Source of the DNA: Neodontobutis hainanensis
Lineage: Eukaryota; Chordata; Actinopteri; Gobiiformes; Odontobutidae
Direction: 5' to 3'
NCBI GenBank assembly: GCA_024349245.1
Contig: JALDNG010000462.1
Location: 30,001 to 94,000 of the forward strand
Length of the DNA stretch: 64,000 bases
Position 1 is the first letter of the stretch. The number at the start of each line of letters is the position of its first letter. This document shows positions 1-9,293 of this stretch, piece by piece. Both the position numbers and the translations under genes were made by a program. A model generated the notes under the pieces. The model was not told the DNA's origin. It ran no database searches and saw only the letters and a list, made by a program, of their open reading frames with translations.

Positions 1-1638
1 TGTATGTGTGTGTTTATGTGTGTTTGTGTGTTTGAGTGTGTGTATGTGTGTGTTTGTGACTGTTTGTGTGTGTTTGTGTATGTGTGTGTTTGTGTGTGTG
101 TTTGTGTGTGTATGTGTGTGTTTATGTGTGTTTGTGTGTGTTTGTGTGCTTATGTGTGTGTATGTGTGTGTTTATGTGTGTTTGTGTGTGTTTGTCTGTG
201 TTTGTGTGTGTGTTGTGTGTGTGTGTTTGTCTGTGTTTGTGTGTGTTTATGTGTGTATGTGTGTATATGTGTGTGTTTGTGTGTGTATGTGTTGTACGTG
301 TGCGTTGTGTGTGTGTTTGTGTGTGTTTGTGTTTGTGTGTGGATGTGTGTGTGTATGTTTGTGTTTGTTTGTGTGTGTATGTGTGTGTTTATGTGTGTGT
401 GTGTGTTTGAGTGTGTGTATGTGTGTGTTTGTGTGTGTTTGTGTATGTGTGTGTTTGTGTGTGTGTTTGTGTGTGTATGTGTGTGTTTATGTGTGTTGTG
501 TGTGTTTGTGTGCTTATGTGTGTGTATGTGTGTGTTTATGTGTGTTTGTGTGTGTTTGTCTGTGTTTGTGTGTGTGTTTGTGTATGTGTGTGTTTGTCTG
601 TGTTTGTGTGTGTGTATGTGTGTATGTGTGTATATGTGTGTGTTTGTGTGTGTGTATGTGTGTGTTTATGTGTGTTTGTGTGTGTTTGTGTGTGTTTATG
701 TGTGTTTGTGTGTGTTTGTGTGTGTTTGTGTGTGTTTATGTGTGTTTGTGTGTGTGTTTGTGTGTGTTTGTGTGTGGATGTGTGTGTATGTGTGTGTTTG
801 TTTGTGTGTGTATGTGTGTGTTTGTGTGTGTTTGTGTGTGTTTGTGTGTGTTTGTGTGTGTGTATGTGTGTGTTTGTGTGTGTATGTGTTGTACGTGTGC
901 GTTTGTGTGTGTATGTGTGTGTGTGTGTGTGTATGTATGTATTTGTGTTTGAGTGTGTGTGTGTGCGTTTGTGTGTTTTGTGTGTGTTTGTGTGTGTGTG
1001 TGTGTTTGTGTGCGTGTTTGTGTGTGTTGTGTGTGTATGTGTGTGTATGTGTTTGTTTGTGTGTGTTTGTGTGTATGTGTGTGTTTGTGTATGTGTGTGT
1101 TTGTGTGTGTGTTTGTGTGTGTATGTGTTATGCGTGTGCGTTTGTGTGTGTTTGTGTGTGTGTTTGTGTTTGTGTGTGTATGTGTGTGTTTGTGTGTATG
1201 TGTGCGTTTGTGTGTGTTTGTGTGTGTGTATGTGTGTATGTGTGTCTGTATGTGTTTGTGTTTGAGTGTGTGTATGTGTGTGTTTGTGTGTGCTGTGTGT
1301 GTGTGTGTGTGTGTTTGTGTGTATGTGTATGTTTGTGTTTGTTTTTGTGTGTGTATGTGTGTGTTGTGTGCTTATGTGTGTGTATGTGTGTGTTTATTTG
1401 TGTTTGTGTGTGTTTGTTTGTGTTTGTGTGTGTTTATGTGTGTTGTGTGTGTGTATGTGTGTGTGTGTGTATGTGTTATGCGTGTGCGTTTGTGTGTGTT
1501 TGTGTGTGTGTTTGTGTTTGTGTGTGTATGTGTGTGTTTGTGTGTATGTGTGCATTTGTGTGTGTGTGTGTGTATGTGTGTATGTGTGTGTGTTTGTGTG
1601 TTTGAGTGTGTGTGTGTGTGTGTTTGTGTGTGCTTCTC

Positions 1639-1669
<31 letters not shown>

Positions 1670-1774
1670 TTGTGTTTGTTTGTGTGTGTATGTGTGTGTT
1701 GTGTGCTTATGTGTGTGTATGTGTGTGTTTATTTGTGTTTGTGTGTGTTTGTTTGTGTTTGTGTGTGTTTATGT

Positions 1775-1812
<38 letters not shown>

Positions 1813-2390
1813 ATGTGTGTTGTGTGGTTATGGGTGTGTTTATGTGTGTTTGTGTGTGTTTGTGTTTGTGTGTGTATGTGTGTTGATGTGTGTGTTTGTG
1901 TTTGTTTGTGCTTGTATGTGTGTGTTTGTGTGTGTTTGTGTGTGTGTATGTGTGTGTTTGTGTGTGTATGTGTGTACTTGTGCGTTTGTGTGTGTATGTG
2001 TGTTTATGTGTGATTGTGTGTGTTTATGTGTGATTGTGTGTGTTTGTGTGTGTTTGTCTGTGTTTGTGTGTGTGTATGTGTGTGTTTGTGTGTGTATGTG
2101 TTGTGCGTGTGCGTTTGTGTGTGTATGTGTGTGTTTATGTGTGATTGTGTGTGTTTGTGTGCTTATGTGTGTTTGTCTGTGTTTGTGTTTGTGTGTGTGT
2201 ATGTGTGTGTTTGTGTGTTTATGTGTTGTACGTGTGCGTTTGTGTGTGTATGTGTGTGTGTGTATGTATGTGTTTGAGTGTGTGTAGGTGTGTGTTTTTG
2301 TGTGTTTGTGTGTGCTTATGTGTGTGTTTCTGTGTGTTTCTGTGTGTGTTTCTGTGTCTGTATGTGTGTGTTTGTGTGTTTGTGTGTGTT
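1..2390. repeat. GT-rich minisatellite, left block
   Basis: Almost pure G/T on the + strand. It is built from short variants of TGTGTGTTTG and TGTGTGTATG with scattered TTATG steps. A variant word TACGTGTGCG (or TGCGTGTGCG) recurs near 294, 893, 1133, 1483, 2105 and 2228 and gives the block a longer-period structure. The array runs off the left edge of the window. It ends where a TTTCA repeat, the tail of a minus-strand LINE, begins. Stop codons are absent from several frames only because TGT/GTG words cannot form them, so the long Cys/Val-rich frames are not genes. Confidence 0.97.
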
Positions 2391-2607
2391 TCATTTCATT
2401 TCATTTTCCTTTTTATTGTCCACAATGTGGAAATTTACCTTCGGTCTCATAAAAACAATCAAACCAACAACAACACGAACAACAAAACGACAAGACTAGC
2501 ACACAGACATTTTCAGGGCAAAATGAGGTACAGCAGTAGCAATTCGTTACAATACATCAGCGGGGCGTGTTGTTCAATGTCGAATTGCATTAGGAATAAA
2601 AGAATTT

Positions 2608-3047
2608 TTAAAAATATTGCGATTTGCCTAGGCACTTTGTAACGTCTGGCAGAGGAAGGAGTTCAAATTCCCTATTGAGTGGATGAGTTGGATCATTTGC
2701 TATTTTAAAAGCTTTTTTCCTGAGAACTTCCTCGTACGTGGAACTTAATTGTTTCTGACTTGTCCCTATTATTTTTGAGGCGAGGTTTACTATTCTCTGC
2801 AACTTACTTCTCCCTTTTACATTTAAATTACCATACCACATCACCATGTTAAAGGTTAGAATACTCAGATTCTTATAGACTATTTCCATAATGTGCTTGC
2901 TCACTCTAAAGAGTTGAGCTTGCGCAGTAAATGGAGACGTTGGTTACAAGTTTTAAAAATGTAGTCTGTGTTTTCACGAAATTTAGATTAAAATCGATAT
3001 ATGTACCGAGGTATTTGAACTTTTCTACTACCTCTACTATTTTATCC
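2608..3047 (-). pseudogene. LINE reverse-transcriptase C-terminal fragment
   Basis: This is the part of the LINE protein after the RT core. It contains KFKYLGTYID-type residues near the insertion point, then SILTFNMVMWYGNL, LASKIIGTSQKQLS and ANDPTHPLNREFELLP, all typical of the thumb and C-terminal region of fish CR1/jockey-group LINEs. The remaining 200 bp to the left are the short 3' UTR and the pentanucleotide tail. A stop interrupts the stretch near 2905-2940. Confidence 0.8.
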
Positions 3048-3066
3048 TTAAAGTGCAACTAAACCC
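3048..3066 (+). repeat. Left TTAA duplication and terminal inverted repeat
   Basis: TTAA (3048-3051) is followed by AGTGCAACTAAACCC (3052-3066). The mirror end at 7080-7094, read on the other strand, is AGAGTAACTAAACCC. Confidence 0.85.
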
Positions 3067-4319
3067 CTGGTCAGAACGCCCACTGGCAATATTTGAAAAA
3101 TGCTGGAAAAGTGGGCGGAGACAGATGCGGATTGATTGACAGCTCAGATGTGAGAAGTGCAAAGATGGAGTGACTGGAGTGACGCAAGTAGCTTTGCAAC
3201 AGAGCGGTCATTTGAAGTGGAGGACTTTTCTCCCCTCCTTCACCCGAAGAGGAGGAGGGTGAATTGTCATTACAGACAGGGCCAGAGCCTTATCAATTCG
3301 AGCCGCTGGCTCAAGTCGCGAGCCCAGATACCGGCAATGCTATCGAAGCAGCAGCGCAAGAGAGAATGGGGCCAGTGTCGGAGTGGTAAAAATTAGCATT
3401 ATGGCTAATTTAGGCTAATGCTCAGCAAAGGCTAACGAACTTTTTAAAAATTGCAAACCTATGCATTTAGTTTGATTTTGTGTAGTGTTAATAATTAAGC
3501 AAAAAATATTTGAAATCTAGTTAGAAATTATTGTCTCAACAGGTGCACCTGTGGGCACTGCAGCTCTCTGTCCCGGGAGAGAATGTCTGTTGTAGGAGAT
3601 ACCCAAGGTATAGCTATGAAATATCACAAGACCCAGATTGTTCAGTACACTTAATTCATTTACTAAGTAATCGACACAAAACCCACAATCTCGCATATCA
3701 AATAATAAATAAATCATCCTAACAAAGTAGTAAAAGTAAGCATTCTCATATTATAGGTAATGCATAGGTGTCACCAGATTGGTGGAGTAGACTGCAGCCC
3801 ATCCAGGCTTTGAGCCAGTAGCTCTAAACCCCTATGTATTACAAGCTGTATATGGCACTCATCTCCAGTTATTTGGTGAAATGGAAGATACACTTACAAA
3901 CAGGTTAGTTCCAGTATGAAAAGATCAATATTATTATAAATCATTTTATTTTTTTACCCTCCACTTCAACATACACGTGCACCTCCTCTTCTTCAGTCGT
4001 TACAGACATCTTGCTTATCGCAATGTCGTGAGGTGGTGCTGGGGTACCTTGGCCAACACGTAAGAGTGGTCATACCTTCCTGCGCTGTGACCAGGATCAG
4101 GAAGAGTTTCCTGAAGGACCATACAGAGGTTTTCTTCCCCACTGGATTTTTGAATATGTTTTTATAAATAAAATAAAAATAAAATAAAGGACTTCTAAAG
4201 AAGCATTTATAATTGGACTTACACACTACACAATTCTGTAAATCAGCTATAAAACTCAAAGTAAACATGTAGCAATATACACATACACACATACATACAC
4301 ATATATATATACACACACG

Positions 4320-4507
4320 CAAAACCCTTTCCCATATGCCAAGGGTAAAAGAAGTGTCTAATGTCTTTTTGCTCCTCATGAACTTCTGTACACCTGAATG
4401 TCGGTCGGTCACCAAGGACTGGACCACGACACCTCTTTGCTCAAGAAGAGACAGGCTTCTTACAAATCCTTCCTTCTCCATTCGTTGGCTGTTTTGACTT
4501 TATTGCT
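4320..4507 (-). pseudogene. Kolobok-like transposase, VTDRH segment
   Basis: After a TTTGCAG acceptor the exon reads MEKEGFVRSLSLLEQRGVVV and then SLVTDRHSGVQKFMR, where the Asp of TDRH is the likely second catalytic acidic residue. A one-base slip then leads to DIRHFFYPWHMGKGF, matching the W-H-x-x-K-G pattern of the family. An upstream one-base loss also puts this exon out of frame with the previous one. No clear third acidic segment was found between 3066 and 4320, though a short piece at 3990-4140 may be the degraded C-terminus. Confidence 0.65.
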
Positions 4508-4584
4508 CTGCAAACTCAAAAATACTTTAGAGCAATGCGCAGTATATAGTTTTTCACATAACAAAATACTTCATTGTGTAGTAC

Positions 4585-5155
4585 CTGGACTAGTTGGATG
4601 TCTATGACCATTTTGGCTTTGAGATCCATCATTGTGTAGCTGCCATATTTTGCTGAATGTCCTACAATTGTTATTTGCACTTTAGTCAACAAAGCCCGGT
4701 AGCAGCAGCAGCAGCTGCTGTATGTATGTATGTACATAAAGAAGTTATTTATTACCGGGTGAATCAGCTCTCATGTCCCCACCAAGAGTCACAGCCCCAG
4801 CAGCAATGGTGTTTTCAATTAGGATATCCTGCTCAATCTTCCACTGCCAGTTTATTGTGGGAATTAGGAGTCTGGCCTGATGCTTGTGGAAGCACTGCTC
4901 AGAGATTCCCTTGATTTTGAAAGCATCTAAGAACTAAGCTAGTCAGTGAGCCAGTGAACAGAACAGCTGCACAAAGCTGTAGGTTTCCGCTGGTATATTG
5001 TTTACCATTGGCTGGCTCGACCAGTCCCTGGAATACTCGCAGTGAGCACAGTGTTGTTTGACTTGGAGAAGTGTCCCAATGGTTGTTTGTGAAACAGCAC
5101 AACTCCAGCTGCAGACAGGGCATTTTCTAAAAAGCTCCAGCAATTTATCTTAATA
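4585..5155 (-). pseudogene. Kolobok-like transposase, zinc-knuckle and first catalytic part
   Basis: The minus strand reads LLELFRKCPVCSWSC, then CAHCEYSRDWSSQP, a Cys-rich region, and after a one-base frameshift near 4990 it reads GNLQLCAAVLFTGS. A later piece ends in GGDMRADSPG (4756-4780) at a donor. It is followed in phase by exon 4585-4661 with GHSAKYGSYTMMDLKAK and VIDIQLVQ. The Asp-rich GDMRADSP word is the likely first catalytic Asp region. The frameshift and a stop after FCSLAH inactivate it. Confidence 0.72.
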
Positions 5156-5281
5156 AACTATGTACTTAGTATGTTTGTGTGGTAACACTTCATTGAAGAC
5201 TATGTAAAAGTAAAGAAAAGAAAAAGTTTTTAGAAACAGTCAAATATAACTGAAAAATGAAAATGAGACTAAACGGATTAC

Positions 5282-5664
5282 CTGGTACAGTCCATAGTGC
5301 TCTCACTTCCATCTGGATGGTAGCTTGAGTCATCAGTGGACACGTCACATCTTTTCCTCTTTATTGGTGTAGAGGTTGCCCTGGGACACTCTGTGAAAGA
5401 CTCCATCAGTGTGTCTGTGGCACACCACACACTCCTGTTAGGCATTCTGGCCTGGGTGGCTGTGCAAATTATAATAAATAAATCAATAAGCATTAAAAGT
5501 GCAAAACAACATTAAATCATCTTGACTATATGATAGTACAGTACAATACAATAGTATTCAAACTCACATTTGCTTCTCCTGATAGGCTTCACCTTAGCCT
5601 GCACACCTGCAGATCTGGAGCTGACTGGTTCTGTCTGGGACCCAATTTCTCTGGTCATCTTAAG
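5282..5664 (-). pseudogene. Two linker exons of the THAP transposase
   Basis: Exon 5568-5664 follows a TTTTAG acceptor and is open in one frame, with GSQTEPVSSRSAGVQAKVK. Exon 5282-5459 follows a TTGCACAG acceptor and ends in ACCAG|GTAATC. It is in phase with the previous exon and carries KRKRCDVSTDDSSYHP, an acidic and Ser-rich linker of a kind I associate with fish THAP-transposase proteins. No catalytic residues lie here. Confidence 0.6.
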
Positions 5665-6293
5665 CTAAAACATATAATCATTTGCGTTTTTATTTAGAAT
5701 TATAGTCCTAAATTCAATCATTTCAGATATTTTACAATGCAATAAATAAATATTAGTGACACAAATGTTCTCACAAAGCGAAGAATCTCAAATAAGACAT
5801 GGCCAAACACAAACAGTCACATATAGCCTCGTGGAGCAGCAATATGCAATTTACAACAATAGTGCGCATTTTTGCTGCTTTTAATTAAATGAGCAAGCTT
5901 CACACAACAAACACGCACAAGTCCAACACAGCTATCCAAGACAGCGTAAAAATGCCCTCTGTTAGAACACACGAGTCAAGAGACGTATGTTTGGCCAAGT
6001 CTAAAGTCACAAAAATAAAGCTTCTTTAGTGCTGCATCACTGACACAAGTACAGCAAAGTATGAGAAATGACTAACGTAATATTGAGTAATAACATAGTA
6101 ATGCTAGATATCTGTGTGTGCTGAGAAACAAGGGAGTATCTACACTAGTCTGCGACAGACCCGTTAGCGCCACGGTATCAGGAGTAGCTGAAGCTAACGT
6201 TTAGCATACTTTATCTAACTAGCAATATGACAAACTGATGAATTAATTTTAGTTTAATAGGATAAATATATATATAAATATATGCTCACTTAC

Positions 6294-6570
6294 CTGAAGA
6301 CACTGCTGCAGTGGTCCGTGCAAGAGGAGCAGCGTTTGGCACTGCAGTGCTTTTTAGCGTGAGCATTTTGGAGAAGCCCATTTCCACCTCCATTGCATTA
6401 GAGAAGCAATCCCGCGTAAAATGCAGGTTGCACACTCCAGCTCTCAGCGGTAACTCTCGGTCTCCCAGGCCAAGTGCATGTAACCACTTATTCCTAATTT
6501 CTAAGTCTGCTGGAAAGCTATGCAGTCCAATAGTGCTGTTGCAAACAGCAACACTACACCTACGCCCCAT
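6294..6570 (-). pseudogene. THAP zinc-finger exon of the Kolobok-like transposase
   Basis: The start is the ATG at 6570, which puts MGRRCSVAVC at the N-terminus as in most THAP proteins. The C2CH zinc ligands are visible: the two Cys of CSVAVC, then CNLH about 40 residues later. The conserved Trp (KWLHAL), the Pro of HSFPAD and the AVP box near residue 75 are also present. THAP domains bind DNA and in transposases recognise element ends. The exon ends at a consensus donor (CAG|GTAAGT) at 6294. Its phase does not match the next open exon at 5664, so an exon is missing or the copy is damaged. Confidence 0.82.
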
Positions 6571-7079
6571 TCTAACAACCACACTAAATACAGATAAAGC
6601 TAATGCAAAAAAAAATCTATGCTAACCTAAAGCTATCCTAACTGATGCAATACTGTGCCACTAACTAACTATGCTTATAACAATACTACACTAAGAACTA
6701 ACTGCTATGCTATTTAATTATCTAGGCTATGAGAAATAATCTAAATATCTATATAAATGGCTATGCTAACTAGATGCTAATATACGCTGACTGGCTACGG
6801 TTTTGACAGAACAAGATGTTTTTATACCAGGAGTAAACAATGCCAAGGGTGACGTGCCAGGGTCATGGGTCGTGAGCCGTTAGTCGAGCCAGTATACGTC
6901 ACAGTTTTAGCAACTACAATAATTATCGTTCAACCTGAAGGGCAGCACTTAGACGGTTTTACACCATATTTTTAAAATTAATATACTTTATACTCAATTG
7001 TCAAAACTTTTAGTCAGATCAATGGACAGCACTAATAAGGCCCCATTCATACAGATCATTAACTAAAAAAGTTGTTTTA

Positions 7080-7098
7080 GGGTTTAGTTACTCTTTAA
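7080..7098 (-). repeat. Right terminal inverted repeat and TTAA duplication
   Basis: The inverted repeat occupies 7080-7094 and TTAA 7095-7098. Removing 3052-7098 rejoins the LINE reading across a single TTAA, which supports these as the true boundaries. Confidence 0.85.
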
Positions 7099-7629
7099 TT
7101 ATAAGGGGCTGCACAGGGTCCTTTTCATAAAAGACAAGTTCCTTTGTCTTTGTTACATTTATCTCTAAGAAACTTTCATCGCACCATTTCTGGAGGGATG
7201 ACACATGTGCTCTATATACTTCCTCTCCAACTCTGTCCCCTCTTTAATAAAGCAACCAGGGCCATGTCATCTGCATACTTGAACAGATGAAAATTTTCCA
7301 GATCTAATTGGAATTCGTTTGTATAAATAGAGCAGAGTAATGGGGATAGAATAGTTCTTGGGCACCTGTATTAACCACTAGGATGTCAGACCGGTGTTAT
7401 TAACCAGAACCTGTTGAGGGCGGTCAGAGAGGAAGTCCCTTACAAGGTGGATAATACCACCATTTACTCCTATGTCGATAAGTCTCTGCAGCAAAGTGTG
7501 GATCTGCATGCTGTTAAAAGCAGATGTAAAATCAATAAACAGGGCCCTAGCAAAGTGGGAGGGGGCTTGAAGGTGCTTTGCCAGGGTGTGAAACATACTG
7601 ACAGTTGCGTCATCAGTTCCCCTCATCAT
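7099..7629 (-). pseudogene. LINE reverse-transcriptase catalytic core fragment
   Basis: The frame at 7378-7629 has ARALFIDFTSAFNSMQ, the RT motif with the first catalytic Asp, then LSDRPQQVLVNN. After a break, the minus strand at about 7266-7277 encodes YADD, the RT active-site box. It is followed by a KWCDESFLEIN-type segment that runs up to the TTAA at 7095. The reading resumes at 3047 on the other side of the inserted transposon. Several frame changes show the copy is inactive. Confidence 0.8.
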
Positions 7630-7688
7630 TTTATAAGCAAACTGAAGATGATCTAAGCTGTTAGAAGCTGATGCTGTAATGTATTTGC

Positions 7689-8519
7689 TTATAACTTTCT
7701 CAAAAGATTTCCTAAGATGGAAGTAAGGGCAATGGGCCTGAAATCTTCTAGTTCAGTGGCTCCAGGTTTTTTCGGCACAATATAGGATATTTTCCATAAT
7801 TTGGGCATTGTTAAGGAATTCAGCAAGTACTGGAATAACTCCAGCACAATACCTTTTAGTTCATAAACATTTTCTTTTAAAACTCTCCCTCTCAGGCCAT
7901 CTGGCCCCGGGGCTGAGTTAGACTTAATACTAAACAGGCTGGCTACAATATCATGTTCATTCAGAGTAATAGGGACAAATCCCGAAATAGACCTACACAC
8001 ACTATCCCGTTCAGCACTAAAATCATTTTTGTCAAAACGACTAAAAAAGACATTAAGATCATTAGCAAAAGATGGAGAGGAGTGTGACAGGGGAGTATGG
8101 TTTTTCTTAGTTTCCCGACCCATCATCGCATTTAAACCTTCCCATGCTTTCTTGGCATTTCCTGAGAAATAATGACATTCAACTTTATCCTTATATTCTA
8201 TTTTTGCTTTACTCAGTTTCGATCTTAGTTCACTTCTTTTTTCCTTGAATAATTCAATATTACCATTTTTGAAAGCATGTTTTTTCTCCTGAATACATTT
8301 CTTAAGATCACTAGACATCCATAAATTGTTATTAGGAAATATTCTAACTATTTTAGTTCGAGTAATTTTACTTTCATTAAACAACAAATAGGATGTAAAA
8401 GTGTCAATTAGTTCATGAGGTGTATCACATGAGTTAAGAAATAACCAGTCATTAGTCTCCAGCTCGCATTTCATCTCCTCCATACAGTCCTCAGTCCATA
8501 TCTTAATTTCCTTAATCAC
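7689..8519 (-). pseudogene. LINE linker and reverse-transcriptase N-terminal part
   Basis: A 276-residue open stretch links the endonuclease to the RT. The first half is the poorly conserved linker (basic, with many Lys and Glu). From about residue 185 it carries RT landmarks: SNSAPGPDGLRGR, then LWKISYIVPKKPGA and ELEDFRPIALTSILG, which correspond to RT motifs 0-2 of LINE enzymes. It is continuous in order with the RT core segment to its left after a short break near 7629-7689. There is no ATG context of its own; it is a piece of the larger pol frame. Confidence 0.85.
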
Positions 8520-8643
8520 AGTCTTTTCCGTCTCAACTTAGCTCTGTAACGAGGAAGTAGGTGGGCGACATTATGGTCAGATTTCCCCAAGGCAGGCCTG
8601 CAGATGGATTTATAGGCGTCTAGTATGTTGCCATAGCACTTAT

Positions 8644-9231
8644 CTAAAGTGCGTGCCAGGCGGGTAGGACAGTCCACATATTGATGTAAAGTGGGTAAAT
8701 GATCAGACAGGTCACAGGAATTAAAGTCCCGAGTAACAGGACAGGTTGACTGACTGCACGGGACAAGGCTGTGTTGTAGCTCTCTGCTATCCTGGCTGCA
8801 GCTCCCACAAAGTCCGGCCCAGGAACATAGGCCAATATAATAGTGATCTGTCCAAACTCCCTCGAGAGATAAAAGGGGCGAAATGAGACAACCAAAATTT
8901 CGTAGTCATGTGTACACACACGTTCCCGGACGGTGTACTTGGTAGCCCAACGTGTGTCCATATAGACACACAAACCACCTCCAATAGATTTTCGAGACGA
9001 ATTAATGTCTCTATCGGCCCGAATAAGTGTATAACCCAGTAGATTGGGGTCTGACGTCTCCTCTTTCAACCAGCTTTCCGTAAAACAGATAAGATTACTC
9101 TGTCGGAACTCATTATCGTATTGTACTTTAGCGGTCAGTTCATTCATCTTGTTGCTCAAAGAGCGAACATTAGAGAAAGTTATTACCGGTAGGGGATGTC
9201 TCCTGCCGCGCCTCCTCAGTCTTTCTCTCAC
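8644..9231 (-). pseudogene. LINE AP endonuclease domain fragment
   Basis: This is the first part of the LINE pol protein. The frame begins in a basic Arg-rich leader. It then shows the endonuclease words FSNVRSLSNK and ICFTESWL, the latter carrying the catalytic Glu, followed by GGLCVYMD and an ILAYVPGP segment. The enzyme nicks target DNA for target-primed reverse transcription. The frame drifts near the end (no clear GDFN box follows VLLLG), showing decay. The basic leader reaches almost to the minisatellite at 9294, so there is no room for an ORF1 and the copy is probably 5'-truncated. Confidence 0.8.
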
Positions 9232-9293
9232 TCCTCCTCTTGAACCTCTTTTCTTTATTTTAATCCCTTTTCGTTTGATGTTTTTGAGTTGAG

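Larger units (their letters stand above)
3052..7094 (-). mobile_element. THAP-coding DNA transposon, Kolobok-like, TTAA target site
   Basis: A 4043-bp insert interrupts the LINE pol frame. It is bounded by TTAA at 3048-3051 and 7095-7098. Its ends are imperfect inverted repeats: 3052-3066 and the reverse complement of 7080-7094 match at 13 of 15 positions, both ending in AACTAAACCC. On the minus strand it codes a THAP domain (6294-6570) followed by transposase segments with GDMRADSPG, HSAKYGSYTMMDL and VTDRH. TTAA duplication plus a THAP domain in the transposase is the known signature of the Kolobok superfamily. piggyBac also uses TTAA but lacks THAP. Frameshifts in the coding part make the copy non-autonomous. 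Confidence 0.8.
2391..9293 (-). mobile_element. Non-LTR retrotransposon (APE-type LINE), split by a DNA transposon
   Basis: A minus-strand LINE reads right to left: endonuclease (8644-9231), linker and RT N-terminal part (7689-8519), RT core with a YADD box (about 7266-7277), then a C-terminal region (2608-3047). It ends in a (TGAAA)n-type microsatellite tail at 2391-2410. Its reading continues across the TTAA where the 3052-7094 element sits. The coding frame has stops between 8519 and 8644 and within the RT, so it is dead. The type is CR1/L2/Rex1-like by its APE endonuclease and simple-repeat tail; the exact clade is not resolved. GT minisatellite flanks both ends. Confidence 0.85.

Noticed and set aside
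4..2642. Several Cys/Val-rich open frames of up to 533 codons on the + strand, and a His/Thr-rich one on the - strand
   Set aside because: They are translations of the GT-rich repeat, which cannot form stop codons; three frames are open at once and composition is purely repeat-driven.
3157..3396. 79-codon frame inside the Kolobok-like element
   Set aside because: On the opposite strand to the transposase, with no recognisable domain or matching exon signals.
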